DNA of 64,000 bases. Origin: Xiphophorus maculatus (lineage: Eukaryota > Chordata > Actinopteri > Cyprinodontiformes > Poeciliidae). Positions 25,617-38,975 of the stretch are shown here, piece after piece. The stretch lies in contig NC_036462.1 in assembly GCF_002775205.1 (NCBI RefSeq), positions 27,283,084 to 27,347,083 of the forward strand. Reading direction: 5' to 3'. Below the pieces are notes generated by a model. It saw only the letters and a list, made by a program, of their open reading frames with translations. It was not told where the DNA came from and did not search any database. The first letter of the stretch is position 1. The number at the start of each line of letters is the position of its first letter. The translations under genes and the position numbers were made by a program.

Positions 25617-26245
25617 TTCCTGACAGAGTATGACCTGTTCATCTGGTAGTACTCAATATGACTTAGAGTGATAAGTCAACATTCCTTTCAGATTTTTTGG
25701 CACTTGAAGTTCTTTGTTCCGTCTTACCAGAGAACGTCAACGCAAAGGCAGTTATTAAAACACCGGCTGAGCCGTCACACCGGCTCCCATGAAAACATGA
25801 AGCACAAAGGGAGCTTAGTCTTTACAACAATACTATTGTAAATGACTTTAAGATCTATTTCCAAAGTAAATATACGAAGGAAGCACCATCACTCCCTTGT
25901 TGACAGAAACTGTTATGTGTCTAATGCTGGCTTTACTCTGTTAGGATACGTTTAACCAAAAATTGGGGTCAAGAAGTGTGACCTACATTATTGGGATGGA
26001 CACAAACAAGCAGCTCATCATTCTTACTAGGCGGCCATTTTGCACTATACAACAATTTGATAAGACAGAAAAAATGCTAAGGCGGTAAAATAATGCCGTG
26101 GAATGATATAAATGGACAGGTGGATTATGTTCATTACTTTACACAAGAGAACCAGTTTGTTCACTGAACATCACATTAGGCTTTTAGCGCCAAGTGTTCA
26201 GTGATCCTAATTAAACAAAACAATTGTCAAACAATAAAGTCAATA

Positions 26246-26639
26246 TACAGTACAGACCAAAGGTTTGGACACACCTTTCTAATTCAACGGGTTTTCTTTA
26301 TTTTCATGACTATTTATAAGGCAAGAAATCCCACTTATTAACCTGACAGGGCAACACCTATGAAGTGAAAACCATTTCAGGTGACAACCTCTGGAAGCTC
26401 ATCAAGAAAATGCAGAGTGTGTGCAAAGCAGTAATCACAGCAAAAGGTTGCTACTTTGAAGAAACTAGAATATAAGGGGTATTTTCAGTTGTTTTACACT
26501 TTTTTGTTTAGTGCATATTTCCACATGTGTTATTCATAGTTTTGATGCCTTCAGTGTGAATCTACAATGTCAATAGTCATGAAAATAAAGGAAGCTCATT
26601 GAATTAAAAGGTGTGTCCAAACTTTTGGTCTGTACTGTA
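26246..26639. mobile_element. Non-autonomous Tc1-like MITE
   Basis: TACAGTACAGACCAAAGG.TTGGACACACCT and its complement at the right end bound 394 bases at TA sites. The interior keeps fragments of the Tc1 parent. No transposase. Confidence 0.88.
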
Positions 26640-26916
26640 GGTATGCAAGGTAGTGTTCCTACTTAATATTTCTCATAAATGTGTTTCAACAAATTAATGT
26701 TTTTAGTTGCATTATTTAAAAATGTACGTAAAATTACTCTCTTTTACTTATTGTCCCACGCATAATGTCAAAAATGTGTCAAAGTAATAAAGAAAGTAAA
26801 GTCTTTGTCTTTCACTGTTGATACGTTGCTGTTTTGTGACGTTTGTGAATTTGGTAGAATTCACCGTGTCGTACTAAATCAGAAGGGTGTTGACTATATT
26901 TGCCATAACTCTGCCA

Positions 26917-27054
26917 TAATTTCCACCCCTGCTTATAATCGGAACATTTTGGCTAACGCCTTGAATCTGATCAAACCAAAGTTTTAAAAAGAAACTTACA
27001 AGGTAGGCGTTTGCTTTGAAGGTTGGCCGAGGAGGAGCTCATGATGCTGGGAAA
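26917..27054 (+). repeat. 138-base direct repeat, copy 1
   Basis: Nearly identical (one substitution, one indel) to 28,573-28,711. Begins with the last 15 bases of the hAT element's right end, then the target duplication CTTATAAT, then 116 bases of flank ending GATGCTGGGAAA. Confidence 0.9.
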
Positions 27055-27236
27055 CTGCCATAACGTGGGCTTCTTGTTTTATTTATTTCCAATAATTTAA
27101 AAAAAGAATTTGCTAGTTTAACAAAATAATCAATCAGGTTGTCTTAACCCAGCAGCCTCTTTTTGTGGTCCATTTCAATTGGCAAAGGTAAAAAAAAATA
27201 ATAAACACATAGACATGCAGACAAGTTTCTTATAAT

Positions 27237-28587
27237 CAGGGGTGGAAATTAGCACCCGCCACCGGGCAAATTGCGGGTAAAAGTATGAAGTGGCGTGAAA
27301 ATTTTAAGCAACGCACCGCCACTGTGGCGGATTGACAATTTAAACAAAAAAAAGCTGCATTCAGTTTGAACTTCTGTCCAGGGGAGGACTGACCGTCTGG
27401 AGTCCAGACTGATGCATTTACTGTCCATGTCTGGCGGCCCTAGACTGTCATAATATAACAAAAAAATTATATTGAATCTAATTTTTATCGACCGCGACAG
27501 CCCATTGGCTGATTTTATTGACGGACATTGGGCTTATCCAATGAAATCCCTCAGTCCTCCTTGGCCCGCCCCTCCCCTCTGAGGTTATAAATAGAGCCAT
27601 TTCAGCTAACGGTCGCTGCTAACAGGAGTCCGAGAAAATGAGGGGATACGAGACGGGGCGGGTCAGAAAAACTTGCTACAAAAACTAAAAAGCGCATAAG
27701 CCCATTCAGAGAAATGTGTCAGACTAACCGATATGTTAATTACCATACTAACTTTGACCGTTGGAAGAGATTCAGTAGCGGACAAGGAGAGGAAATTAGC
27801 GATTCAGGGGCTTTAATATCGATGGAGGATGATGATGAGAGAGACGTGACCAGGGACAGATTGAGGAAGAGTTCAGGTTAGCTGCTGCTGCCCGGTAAGA
27901 AGGAGTGAAAGTGTTCATAAAGAAAATGTTTCATGCAGGCAGGAAGGCAGGTGTATGAGAGGGAGAAGCTAACTCTAAGCCCCAGGTAGTAAGAAAAACT
28001 CTGGAGTAACACAAGAATGATGATGATGGTGATGATGGCGGCCCGTGGAATTAATAATGAACACCTTCTGAGATATTTTAGTAGTAATTGTTCATTTCAA
28101 TAGAAAACGTAATAAGTGAGGGAAAACAAATAAAACAGTTAGAAAACAGTTATTGATACAATTTAAAAATATTTAAAAAATGACTAGACACATCTTTAAT
28201 AAATGCTATCAGGGAGAGTTGTTGCCAAAATGTGGAAATGTTCAACATATGATTGCAAGAATGTTAGGGTTGTTTAGTTAAAGTTTGCCGTTAGTGATTA
28301 CTTCAAATTAACTTATTGCACTATGACCCTGTTAAGGTGTCCATGCTTTGTATCAAATTATTCTGTATAGGCTATATACATCTGTATGGTAAACTTATTG
28401 TCAGTAAACTGGTTTTCAGAGAGTCAAGCATAAATCATACGTTTTCTATCATTTGCTTGTACTTGTGGGGTTTGTAGTCGAAAGACAAAAAAATACAGTG
28501 GCTGGTGAAATGTCTGAGTGGCCGGTAAAAAAAAATTCTCTACTAGCCACTGTGGCTGGTGGAGAAAATGTTTAATTTCCGCCCCTG
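27237..28587. mobile_element. Non-autonomous hAT element, 1351 bases
   Basis: Inverted tips CAGGGGTGGAAATTA and TAATTTCCGCCCCTG, with a perfect 8-base target duplication CTTATAAT at 27,229-27,236 and 28,588-28,595. No transposase frame is visible. Contains a TATA-like TTATAAATAG near 27,585. Confidence 0.9.
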
Positions 28588-28711
28588 CTTATAATCGGAA
28601 CATTTTGGCTAACGCCTTGAATCTGATCAAACCAAAGTTTTAAAAAAGAAACTTACAAGGTAGGCGTTTGCTTTGAAGGTTGGCCGAGGAGGAGCTCATG
28701 ATGCTGGGAAA
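28573..28711 (+). repeat. 138-base direct repeat, copy 2
   Basis: Second copy of the 26,917-27,054 segment, overlapping the hAT right end. Extra A in the A-run is the indel. Confidence 0.9.
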
Positions 28712-31700
28712 GTTGTTGGAAACAAAACCATCAGTCAGACGTGACGACAGGGTGAGGAGACGCTACCAGGCAGTCAGAGTTGAACCAAAATCCTGACGCG
28801 CATCCCCCACCTCCTCCGCTCTCTGCAGCCGCTCCAAAGTATCCGGATATAGATCGCCTCCCCGCTGGTCCTTCTTCCCTGCTTCTCTCCTTCCTCCCCG
28901 AGGGCAGCGTGAGCCACTTGGATGAGAGCGAGGACAACTTTGTGGCTCTGTTGATTCGACCAGCTGACCAATGACTGGGAGGAAGGAGGAGCTGGAAGAG
29001 AGCAAGGAAAGCAGGGAGAGGAGGGAGGGAGGAAGGGATTTATTTAACAGAGTGGAAAATACCAAGGAGGAACAGACACATGCCTCTGTTATTTTTGTCT
29101 CTCTGCTCCCCTTTCCTTTCCTCTCCTTCACCTCCCTATTTGTGTCTTTTTGTCCTCTTCTTCTCCTTGTTTGCTTGTGTTTTGAAATTGAATCCGCTTG
29201 AGTTTCACAATTTGATAACCGTTATTGTTTTCCCCTTTTTTAAAAAAAAAAAAAAGTGGGAAAGTTAAAAATGTTAGAAAATATTTTAACTATGAAGGAA
29301 ACAGAAGAAAATGACTTACAATTCTGTTATTGTGTCTTGGTAGATATTTGTCTAGATTCTTTTATCATACATTCAAATCTGCTGTTAAGTCATAAAATAC
29401 TCTAGTTTATTTATTAAATCAATCAGTTCTGATACAAATATTAATATTTAATCTCATCTAGTGATTAGACAAAATACAAAGATGCTGGTAGGAGAGTCTT
29501 TTCATAATTTGCACCATGAGGCCACTCTGTCAGGAAGAAGGTGTTTCCAAATGTGCAACAATCCAAACCCTAATCTCAATCCCACAGCACAACTGGAAAG
29601 ATTTGTGTGAGCTAATAAACCTCAGTTAATTACACAAGTTTTGTCAGGAGGAGAACTTCTCAATTTGAAGAAAAGTTGCAGACGTGTTGTATTTTTTATC
29701 AGGCATATGCAAACTATATATGATTTTCTCAAAGTTAGGCTGCCGACATAAACTGTGTTAAGAGGCCTTGTCTAGTCTTGCTACAGGAAGGCCTGGTCAC
29801 CCAACATGTTGATCGGGTTTTGGATGTGGCTGTTATATTTATATATCTTTCCCTTCTTAAGAGTAATTTTAAACATCGCAGCTCAGTGTTAGAGTTGAAA
29901 GCCCCGATTTTTAGGCTCCTAAGCTGTTGAACTCTTTACAAATGCAACGTCTTTCATGACTTTCATAATATTTTGAATGTTTCCTTCTTCATAATAAAGC
30001 TTCCCTTTTGTCTGAAGAAGTACAGTACGGGTGCAACAACCAGTTTTGTTTGTGGTATATGGTTTTGTACACCTGTGGTTATATAATAAATAATTTTAGA
30101 ACCAGGTGAAACCATGTTATTATGTTGATACTAGTAAGGGAGAATTGTTCCAGTATCAATGAATGGCAAAGTTTTAAAAAGTTACAGTTTCAAAACAGCT
30201 GAAATTTGTCCTGCTTCTTCAGTGATTTAAAGTTATTTTAATGAAATGTCGAACAAAGTGCCAAAGAGACGAAGGTTTCCTATATCTTTAAGTAACACAT
30301 GTTAAAAGATAGACATTAAAATGAGAAATAACTGAACTAACTAAATAATTGCTTAAATAATTCACAGTTGTATTATTTTGGGAGTTATATTCTTTTTTTT
30401 TTTTATCATGTATCCAGTACAAATGTAAATAATTGTATTAATGTTTCAGCTTATGATAAATACATTATTTCAATAATCATGATAGTTTTGTTTATTTATT
30501 CAGTCCATTAATTTCCAAGATTAATCAAATTTTCACATACAAATTTACTTAAAGAACTTGGTGAAAAATTGTGGCACTTTTGGTCCCGGATAGAAACGTA
30601 AAAAAACCCCCCGTAAAAACAAAAGAAAGAAAATAAAAACATACTGCTCACTTGTCGCCACCTAGTGGACAAAATATGTTATTTCCAGACTAAATTCCAC
30701 TCAGGAGTTTAAAGCTTCATATTTGAAAATCTCTTTTTTTTTCTTTCTTATTCCAAAACACAGCACTGAGATCAACGAGAAGCTGTCACGCTGTCTTGTT
30801 TCAGTTACGTGGAGGAACAAATAGCGATTGTGAGTCAACGCAGGAGAGAGCAGCGACACGAATCAGTACGAAGATACACGACATGATGGTTACGAATATA
30901 TTCCTTCTGAATTCCTAGAAGAAGCCATGTATTTATTGATAAATAAAACAAACTCCTTTTGTCTGGTATGAGAACAACAAACCTGTCCCTACCACAGCAT
31001 GGGGGAAATAAAGAATCGCGAGTGAAACTCTCACTTTGGTCTGTGTGCCAAGCTGCAAAGGGAAACTGCAAGTACAAGCTGTTGTGCAGCAGTTGGGAAG
31101 TGGTGGGAGTGACTGGCGATTTCTATCAATAAAAACACATTGGTTATAAATGTCACCGGTTGCTGTGGTTCAGCCTAAATATGCTAATCGTGGCAAAGGC
31201 ATGCAATGCAAGCTCTCACCATTGCCATGAAGCTCCATCAACCGTGTGTGTGCGTGTGTGTGTTCGTCAGTAGACAAGAACCAGAGAATTGAAGAAAAGA
31301 GGCACAGAAAGAGAGAGTGGGCAGAGGAAGCACAGTGTGAGTCAAAGTGAGAAATCCTCTTCACCACATAATAAATCGTGCGTGGGCTTTCTCATGACTG
31401 GGGGTTCACCTGCTGAGGCCCTGCAAAATCAATAGCTGAGACAGAGGCTGGCGGAGCAAAAGACATGTCCTCTTTCTTCTACGAGATAAAACAAACAGCG
31501 AGTTTCCTGCACCACCATGAAAAGGGCTTTCTTTCAGGGGTTTTTTTATCTGTAGCTTGTTGGAATCTTTGATGTCAACCTTTCAGTGATTTCAACAAAA
31601 GCAGTCTGAAGGACTTTCTCGTTTATTCACTCGTGAAACAATATTAATTCACAGAAGTTCCACCAATGAGAGAAAAACAGGAAGTGTTACAGCAGGAGAA

Positions 31701-31955
31701 ACGATCGGCAGGTCAATGTCATCACACACCAAAGTCATTGGGTAGAGATTTTTTGGTTATTCGTAACACGCAGCGCAATCATGTTGCACCAACTCAATGC
31801 ATTTAGGCATGAAGAAGTCTCTGTGCCTTAAACCGTGCTTCAGGACGGAGATGAAAGAAGTTTGGCTTTTTCAGGTTCAATATTCTGATAGTTTGGTCAG
31901 AATTTGGTGTAGCAACATGAAAGTATTGATACCATTATGTCAGACAGGTGGAGGT
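28712..31955. other. Intergenic DNA with one GC-rich patch, no supported gene
   Basis: 28,730-28,980 is GC-richer, with a 64-codon open frame from 28,780 (Pro-rich start, acidic end, no family recognised). The rest is AT-rich without coding signal. Confidence 0.3.
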
Positions 31956-31959
31956 GGTG

Positions 31960-32012
31960 TAGTCAAGTCAAGTTTATTTGCATAACACATTTCAGCAACA
32001 AGGTGCTTTACA
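31960..32012 (-). mobile_element. LINE 3'-end fragment
   Basis: GTCAAGTCAAGTTTATTTGC...CAGCAACAAGG.GCTTTACA is the inverted 3' end of the same LINE family as at 47,600. Confidence 0.65.
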
Positions 32013-32569
32013 TCATAAACTTGTGTGACAGTATGGACTGTATCTTCTTGGCACGATTTGGTCTGTTGTACCCACTGAGCACCATAGTCTAGCTGAGTGT
32101 TGTCACTGTCCGTTTCCATCACTTTCGGACTACAGTTTGCTCATTTTCTGACAAGATAATGAGTCATGTCACAAAGCTTACTCAGATCGTCTGGTTTCCT
32201 AAACGTGACAGCGAGTTCACGCTACTCCAAAAGCCTCACCAGACCTCCGTCCAGTAGAGCACCTTTGTTATGTAGTGAAAGTGGAGATTTGAATCATGAA
32301 TGTGAAGAGATGCTATCTTGTGATTATTAGTAAAACAAATCTCAAAGAAATGTTTCCAACGGCCTGTTGCGTCTACGCCACGAAGATTCAAGAGAGTTCA
32401 ATCGAACGAAAACGCTGTTTCTTTTTTTTTTCATGAATGTTGGTGTCCACCCCGGTCTGAAGCAACTTACTGAACCGGGCGCATCGCCAATGCCATCAGG
32501 CAATCATACGCCTACCATCAGCCAAGGAGTTGCACAACACTCTCATCTCTAATTATACACCCGACAACA

Positions 32570-32900
32570 GCACGGCGTGGAGCGTGCACAACGGCGAAGA
32601 ACAGAAGGGTTGATTGCGAACGGAGGAGAGGTTCAAGAGCAACAGGGTGAGCAAGTTCAGACGGGAGAGACTGAGAGAGAAAGAGAGCACGAGATGGGGA
32701 ATCTGTCTGAGAAAGGTTAACAGGACTGAGTGAGTGAGTAGAGTGGGAGTGCAAAAATGTAAAAGTGAGTAGGAGGGAAGAGAGAGAGAGAAAGAAAGAG
32801 AGAGGAGAGAAGGAGTGTCTGGTGAGCTCGTCTGGATGCCTGTGCTCATTCTGCTTTCTCACCTGCAGTGTGTGAGCATGACACAGGACACACAGGTGTG
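32570..32900. repeat. Purine-rich low-complexity tract
   Basis: GA-rich DNA (GAGAGAGAGAAAGAAAGAGAG at its core) that yields a misleading long Ser/Leu/His-rich frame on the minus strand. Confidence 0.7.
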
Positions 32901-33714
32901 TGTGTGAAGGGATGACTGATGGACATGCAGCATGAAGACTAGAGGCACAGGTGTGTGGAAGAGGCAACATGTAAGTAAAACCAGTTGATTTTTTTTATGT
33001 ATGCATGTAATTATGTTTATATACGCATCATCTTCTTGACTAAGACAATTGTGATGTGTTTGAAAAGATGCCTGAGTCAGTCTGACAGTCACAACCAGAG
33101 ACTGAACTCCCTTATCTCCCTTCTTCATAGAAGGAACCATTAAACTGACCAAGAGCAATATTGCCACTACCGATATGCAAATAGTTTCATCCACAGTCCT
33201 GATTAGCTTCAGAACGATGGCAGCAAACACACAAAACACTGATGTGTTTACATGTCATTTCCCTTAGATAGGCAGGCTGTAGTGATCAGCGTCTCCTCTT
33301 ATGGATGCAGAAGGCTGCAGAAGCCTGACATCACTGGCATGTTCGAGTCATGATGTGACCATACCTGTGCAGATCACACTGTGAGAGTGTGGAGCCCACA
33401 CAGCAGTGCAATTTGAATGAATTTACATGCAAACTGCAGGCGTTCAGCTGACAAACACTTGTCACGGTGAGCGTGTCTATGCGAGACGGACTGCTCACAC
33501 AGGGACGTGTCTGTGTGAGGACACAGTCTCATCACACACAAGTTTGTATTCCTACTCACATTAAGACTTTGTATAGACTTGCATTCATTTTAGTCACCGC
33601 ACTTATGGCTAACACTGACATTGTTTTCTAACCCTGAGATTTCATTCACACCTTAATCTCTCCCCTAACCCTGAAGAATTGGATTCACCCTGTTAGGACC
33701 AAGCATTGGTCCCA

Positions 33715-34133
33715 TCGGTAGTGGTGGACATTTATCATATCATTTATCATTTATTGTGATAAATTTTGATTTATTGTCACAAAAAATTCCAATTAATGAT
33801 TAAAAATGCCTAAAGCTGTTCACATTGATTATTTTTCTATTTTTCTCCACTGTTTATCAATGTTAATATCAATAGATTTGGACATTTGTTTAAATGCAGT
33901 TACTGTGAACAGCTTAGTGATACAAATCACAGTTCTCTATGTGTCTGATGTTCTAATGAAGCGCATTACAGACGTTTTTCAAGAGTTGTATACGTGTTTG
34001 TGCGGTTATGACTGATGGCCATGCAGTCAAATCCGTAGTTACCTAGAAAAGGTGATATGTAGTTCTTACTGTCACGTTTGTCATTATCACAAGTATTAAA
34101 ACGTGACAGTCCAGATCGCCCAACCCTACCCAT
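33715..34133. mobile_element. Probable MITE with TTATCGTGATA-type ends
   Basis: TTTATTGTGATAAATT..TTTATTGTCAC at left and TTTGTCATTATCACAAG...CGTGACAG at right are related, inverted ends. Possibly a diverged relative of the 20,806 element. Confidence 0.45.
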
Positions 34134-34384
34134 CAGTCTTCAGAGGGTTAGTACATGTCCCAGAAATGCTCCTGAATAGGATAGGTAGACAAGTACACAC
34201 ACACATCACACACCCCATTCAGAACTCACACCAGAAACTTGCAGGGCTGTGATAAAAGTAGTCATACACCAAGAACGTTTTCCTATTTTGTGATGCCTCA
34301 ACTACAAACTAAGGAAAATGTGTTTTATTGGGATAGTGGATGGGAGGGAATAATTCAGCCAATGCATTATCAAAACCCATTTGT

Positions 34385-34690
34385 CCTTGCAGTCATCGAG
34401 AGGCAAGGTACATCCTAGACAGATCGTCAGTCCATCATAGGGCAACATAGTCACACAGTGGGCAACCATGGGCGTACACTCACAGCTCAGGACGATTTAG
34501 AGAGACTAACTAACCTAACAGTCCTGTTTTTGGACTGTGGGATGAAGTTGGAGTACCCAGAGGGAACCCACACATGCACAGACAGAATATGCAAACTCCA
34601 TGCAGAAAGACCCCTGGCTGGGATTCAAATGCATGACCTTCTTGCTGCAAGGCAACAAGTGCTACCAACTGAGGCACTGTGCAGCCCAGA
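34385..34690 (-). mobile_element. Old tRNA-derived SINE copy nested in Tc1 relic
   Basis: Same family and orientation as 38,548-38,920, more diverged: TTTTTGGACTGTGGGATGAAG, CATGCAAACTCCATGCAG-like block, and decayed pol III boxes at the right end. Confidence 0.75.
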
Positions 34691-35989
34691 AATAATACAA
34701 AATAATACAAGGTTTTCAATTGAAATTAAGTTTTTCAGTATTTTGTAAAAACCACCTTTCACTGGAATTACAGCTTCATGTCGGTATGAGGTTTCTACAC
34801 AAGCTTTGCACTTCTAGAGACAGATATTTCACTACAAAAACAAAACTTTTGTAGTGAAATAATACATTTTTGGCCTAGTTTCTAGTGCAAATATATTACA
34901 ACAATTGAACTGAGACAAAACTGACTCACACCAGTACTAGTCCCAGTGGCAGATTACTTCACGTGTGACGAGATGTAATAAGTAGAACCTATAACACAAT
35001 TTTATAAGTTTGACTTATTGTGTTATAAGTAAAATAATCTATCAGTAGGACTGGTACTTTTTCATCAATATTAAGGAATCATTGACTTCTATTTCTTGCT
35101 GAAAGTTAGCTTTGCCTTATTTCACGCACACTAAGATATTGGCACTAAAAACTAGATGAAAGTGCTTGGTAAGGTTTTGTGTTTTTGGCAATGTTTGCCC
35201 ACTTTTGTTTAGCAAAATAGCTACATTTTAGCCAGATTGGATGGAGAACATCTGTTGATGTCATTTTTCAAGTCCTGAGGCAAAATCTTAAGCATATTTA
35301 TTGTTCTGGCTTCATGTTAGTTTGTTGTCCAGGTAGAAGGTAAACTCCCACCTCAGTCTAATTGTTCAGCAGCCTCAGAAGACCCAGGTTGTCTTCTGGG
35401 TTTACCAAATATGTAGCCTTGTCCATCACTGGTCCCATCAACTCGAACCAGCTGAAAAAGAAAAGTTAGAAACAACACAATGCATGTGGTAGTCCACTGT
35501 TAAACTTTACATTAGGCCTAAAAGCTTCTTGCAGAGCCCCTGGCTTGTATTGAGAATTTATAATTATTTTTTCTAGCAATGGGTCCTCGCCACTCGTCCA
35601 TAAAAGCCAGATTTAGAGAGAGTATGACTGGTAGTTGCCATGCCAACGGATTCTCCCACCTGAGTGCTGGATCTCTGCAGCTCCTCCAGAGCTACCATGG
35701 GCTTTTTCTGTTACTTTTCTCATTGTTGCTGTACTTATTCTCCCTGCTGGTTAAGATGAACGGCCTAAAGAGAAAATTTGTCATGAAACTTGCTCTAATC
35801 TTATATTCGATTAGCTTATTTAATTGAGTCGGATTTCTTAAACATTTGCATTACTGCTGGGTTTGTAATTTTTTATTTTGCAATATTTTATCAAAATAGG
35901 TTTCTCTTGTAAAATGTGATCCTGGATCTCAATGTCTGCGTTTTCATTGGTCTTAAAATTGCACAAATTAGATTAACGAAATAAATTTG

Positions 35990-36320
35990 TTTAATTAGAA
36001 GCATGCAGATTTCGAAAAACAGGGTTTTCGACAAGGTTTTTTTAATAGTGTATTTTGGAGAACTGCAACAGAAATCCTTTTTTTCTTCATCACACGAGTC
36101 ACATGATCAACAACCCGATGCTACTGCTGGCGGAAAAGACAAAGACAGGAAGCAATAAGAGGATGGTGGCGCAGCATGATTTTTTAAAAACTCATTGCGC
36201 AAACAAACTTATTCACAACTGATTTTAATTGTGCATCTTATTTAATGAAAACACCGCAATAGTGAAATTGTGTTTTTTGGACATTATCGGAATATCAACA
36301 AAGTTTTGCACACATTTGTA
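35990..36320. repeat. Unclassified interspersed repeat, copy B
   Basis: Diverged partner of 17,640-17,950, also lying inside a Tc1 relic. Confidence 0.55.
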
Positions 36321-36599
36321 ACCAACCTGTAGAAATAAAGGTCAAATAAATTCTTTATAAATACCTTAACATTTTAAAATGGTAGTGACACCCTTTCCAT
36401 GAACAGAGCATTGTGAGATATTCAAAGGTAAAGATAACATTAGGTTGTTACCTAACTCTGCTTTAAATTTCTTCCAGACCTGAATGGTTTATTCTTTGGT
36501 CTTCATGATGCTGTTTGTTCCCTAATGTTCTCAGTCGAACCTCTGAAGTCTTCACAAAACAAATGCAAAAACAATTACACACCTTTCCGTGTCTTCTCT

Positions 36600-38535
36600 T
36601 CTTAAAAGCATACATCATCTTTCAGTCGCTTCATCACTGCGCACAACTTTACGTTGAAATCTCAATGACATGCTGCAGTTTTTGAAGTTTGACACCAGGG
36701 GTGTACAGGCTTGTGAAGCACTCTGCCAGTCCTGGTGGTGAACAAGGTCTTAATGAGACGAGGTTTGTGCATTGACAGGCTGTAAAAACAATAAAACGGC
36801 CAGTGCTGTTAGCCACGTTTATCTAAAAACACGACACACAGTCGTTGATTGCAACACACTGTGGTGTTTCTGGCCACAAGGTTCTTATATTTATCCCACC
36901 GAAGTGAGCTGACTCACTGTGCGAGCGCTTACGGTAGATGAAGAGGGATCTATGGGTGTTTCAGATGCAACCTGGGTTTGTGTGTTTACCACCATACGTT
37001 TATGGCGTCGTTTTTTTTTTTTTCTTCTTCTTTTCTATTGGAAAATGTTACTTTCGCAACCTCAAGGGGTGTGAAAAAATACATTCTAATCTGACCTCTA
37101 GCTTCACACCCACTACCCACATTTTTACTCTGCCTTGTTCTCTCCGCACTCTTTCCTTCATCAACCACACTGCGGAGCACTTTGTAACCATAGTAACTTC
37201 TCTTTTTTTTCTTCTTCTTTGCAAAGGAGTTGGTATATGTCCATCAAAAGAAAAAAAAAACTTTCAGAACAGCAAATTGTGGTTGGAAAGCTGTAATTTG
37301 GAGCTGATGGTGAAGTCATTGTTCGCACGTCAAGGGGATATTTACAGGCAGTGATCTAACTGCATGTTACTTTTTGTTGGGGAAAAAATGTTCTCTCACT
37401 CCTAACAAGACGGAGAAAAGAGAATCTCCTCTTTTATTTGCAAAGTTTGACATATCCGGAGATTATATAAAACTTAATGACAACAGGATGTGAGCAAGTG
37501 CCAATTTTAAGCTGCCAATATTTACTGAAGGTGGGGGGGAGCCAAAATAGAAAACCAGCATGGAGGAAATAATTACTCCCATATTTAAAAAGAATAATAA
37601 AGCAACTGGAACTTGTACAAACATGTTTCACCATTTGTTAATTTTTCTGAGATTTGCTGTGTTTTTCTGGAGGACTTTCTGACAAAGCATCCAGAATCAT
37701 TTTATTTTATTTGCTCATAGTTCCAGATTGTTTTCTGTACAAAAGGAGATTGTGGCTAATTTAGTAAACCAGCTAACGAAACCCAGATCATCACCCTTTC
37801 AGTAGCATGCCTAACAGTTAGCATGAGGTATTTCTGGAGTTGTTGTTTCTCAACACCAGTAAACCTTTTCGATTTGTAATGACATGAGTCCACAAGTCTT
37901 TCGGTTCTTTCAGATGCAACTTTACAAATTCAGTCTGTGCTGCCGTGTTATCTTTCATTAAGATAAATTCTTTGCCTAGGAAATGCTTCCAAGGGATCCA
38001 TAATTCTTATGTTTGTTTTTTTTACAAGAACCAACTTGAACTTTAAGTTTACTCACCGAGGCCTACAGAGCCTGAGACGTAGCTATGTGCGGATTTTTGC
38101 AATTTTCCTGAGTTTCTGCATGCTTTGTTGGGATGTCCCCAGCTGGCAAGATCAGCAGACACTTTCAAACTATTATCTTGTGATTTTTTCCCGCACTGTT
38201 CATACACTACAAATCTAAACTAGAACAATCACCATCCCTAGATGGTGCAAAGCTGGTAGAGACATACCTTTGAGGACTTGCAGCTACGATTGACTGATTT
38301 TTCCACTTTTCAGATTTTTCTATCTAAAGATTTTAAAACTCATGTAATCATGGCTTATCACATAAAACATTACAATACTTTGGATCATGGCTGCAACATA
38401 GAAAATGCATAAAGATTGAAGAAAACCGGGTGATTTCTCAAAGCGTTGTTGATGCCGTGTTTTTTTCCTACGTACTAATAATTCATTTTTAAAACCCTAA
38501 ACGTGCTCTTGCACTTTCCTGTGCCTTCATGGGAG
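36600..38535. other. Intergenic DNA, no gene seen
   Basis: AT-rich DNA with T-runs. Leader exons or the promoter of the ataxin-1 family gene may lie here but cannot be placed. No coding region or RNA gene recognised. Confidence 0.35.
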
Positions 38536-38547
38536 GGATTTAATTAA

Positions 38548-38920
38548 TCCATCCATCCATTTTCTGTTCACCCTTTGTCCCTAATGGGGTCAGGAGGGTT
38601 GCTGGTGCCAATCTCCAGCTACGTTCCGGGCGAGAGGCGGGGTTCACCCTGTACAGGTCGCCAGTCTGTCGCAGGGCAACACAGAGACATACAACCATGC
38701 ACACACACACACTCACACCTAGGGAGAATTTAGAGAGACCAATTAACCTGACAGTCATGTTTTTGGACTGTGGGAGGAAGTCGGAGTACCCAGAGAGAAC
38801 CCACGCATGCACAGGGAGAACATGCAAACTCCATGCAGAAAGACCCCGGCCGGGAATCGAACCCAGGACCTTCTTGCTGCAAGGCAACAGTGTTACCAAC
38901 TGCGCCACTGTGCAGCCTGG
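38548..38920 (-). mobile_element. tRNA-derived SINE, well preserved
   Basis: Read on the minus strand it has an A box (GTGGCGCAGTTGGTAAC, 38,892-38,908) and a B box (GGGTTCGATTCCC, 38,852-38,864), a conserved central body and an (ATGG)n tail. The target duplication TTTAATTAA is at 38,539-38,547 and 38,923-38,931. Ends 55 bases before the acceptor of the ataxin-1 family exon. Confidence 0.9.
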
Positions 38921-38975
38921 GTTTTAATTAAACTTGACTAAATGAAACTCATCAATATCTGTCTCCTTTGCCTAG

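Larger units (their letters stand above)
34240..36590 (-). mobile_element. Tc1-like transposon relic with nested insertions
   Basis: Antisense transposase debris is scattered through the segment: TTTGCCCACTTTTGTTTAGC and GATTGGATGGAGAACATCTG (about 35,190-35,260), TGGATCTCTGCAGCTCCTCC and ACCATGGGC (about 35,670-35,702), TCTTCATGATGCTGTTTGTT (about 36,500). A SINE (34,385-34,690) and an unclassified repeat (35,990-36,320) split it. Confidence 0.7.

Noticed and set aside
32518-32970. 150-codon minus-strand open frame
   Set aside because: Ser/Leu/His-rich low complexity produced by the purine-rich tract on the plus strand; no domain and no splice context.
38540-38908. 122-codon minus-strand open frame and a tRNA-like sequence at 38.85-38.91 kb
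   Set aside because: Both are parts of the SINE; the tRNA-like head lacks a proper full cloverleaf and is joined to the SINE body, so it is not a functional tRNA gene.
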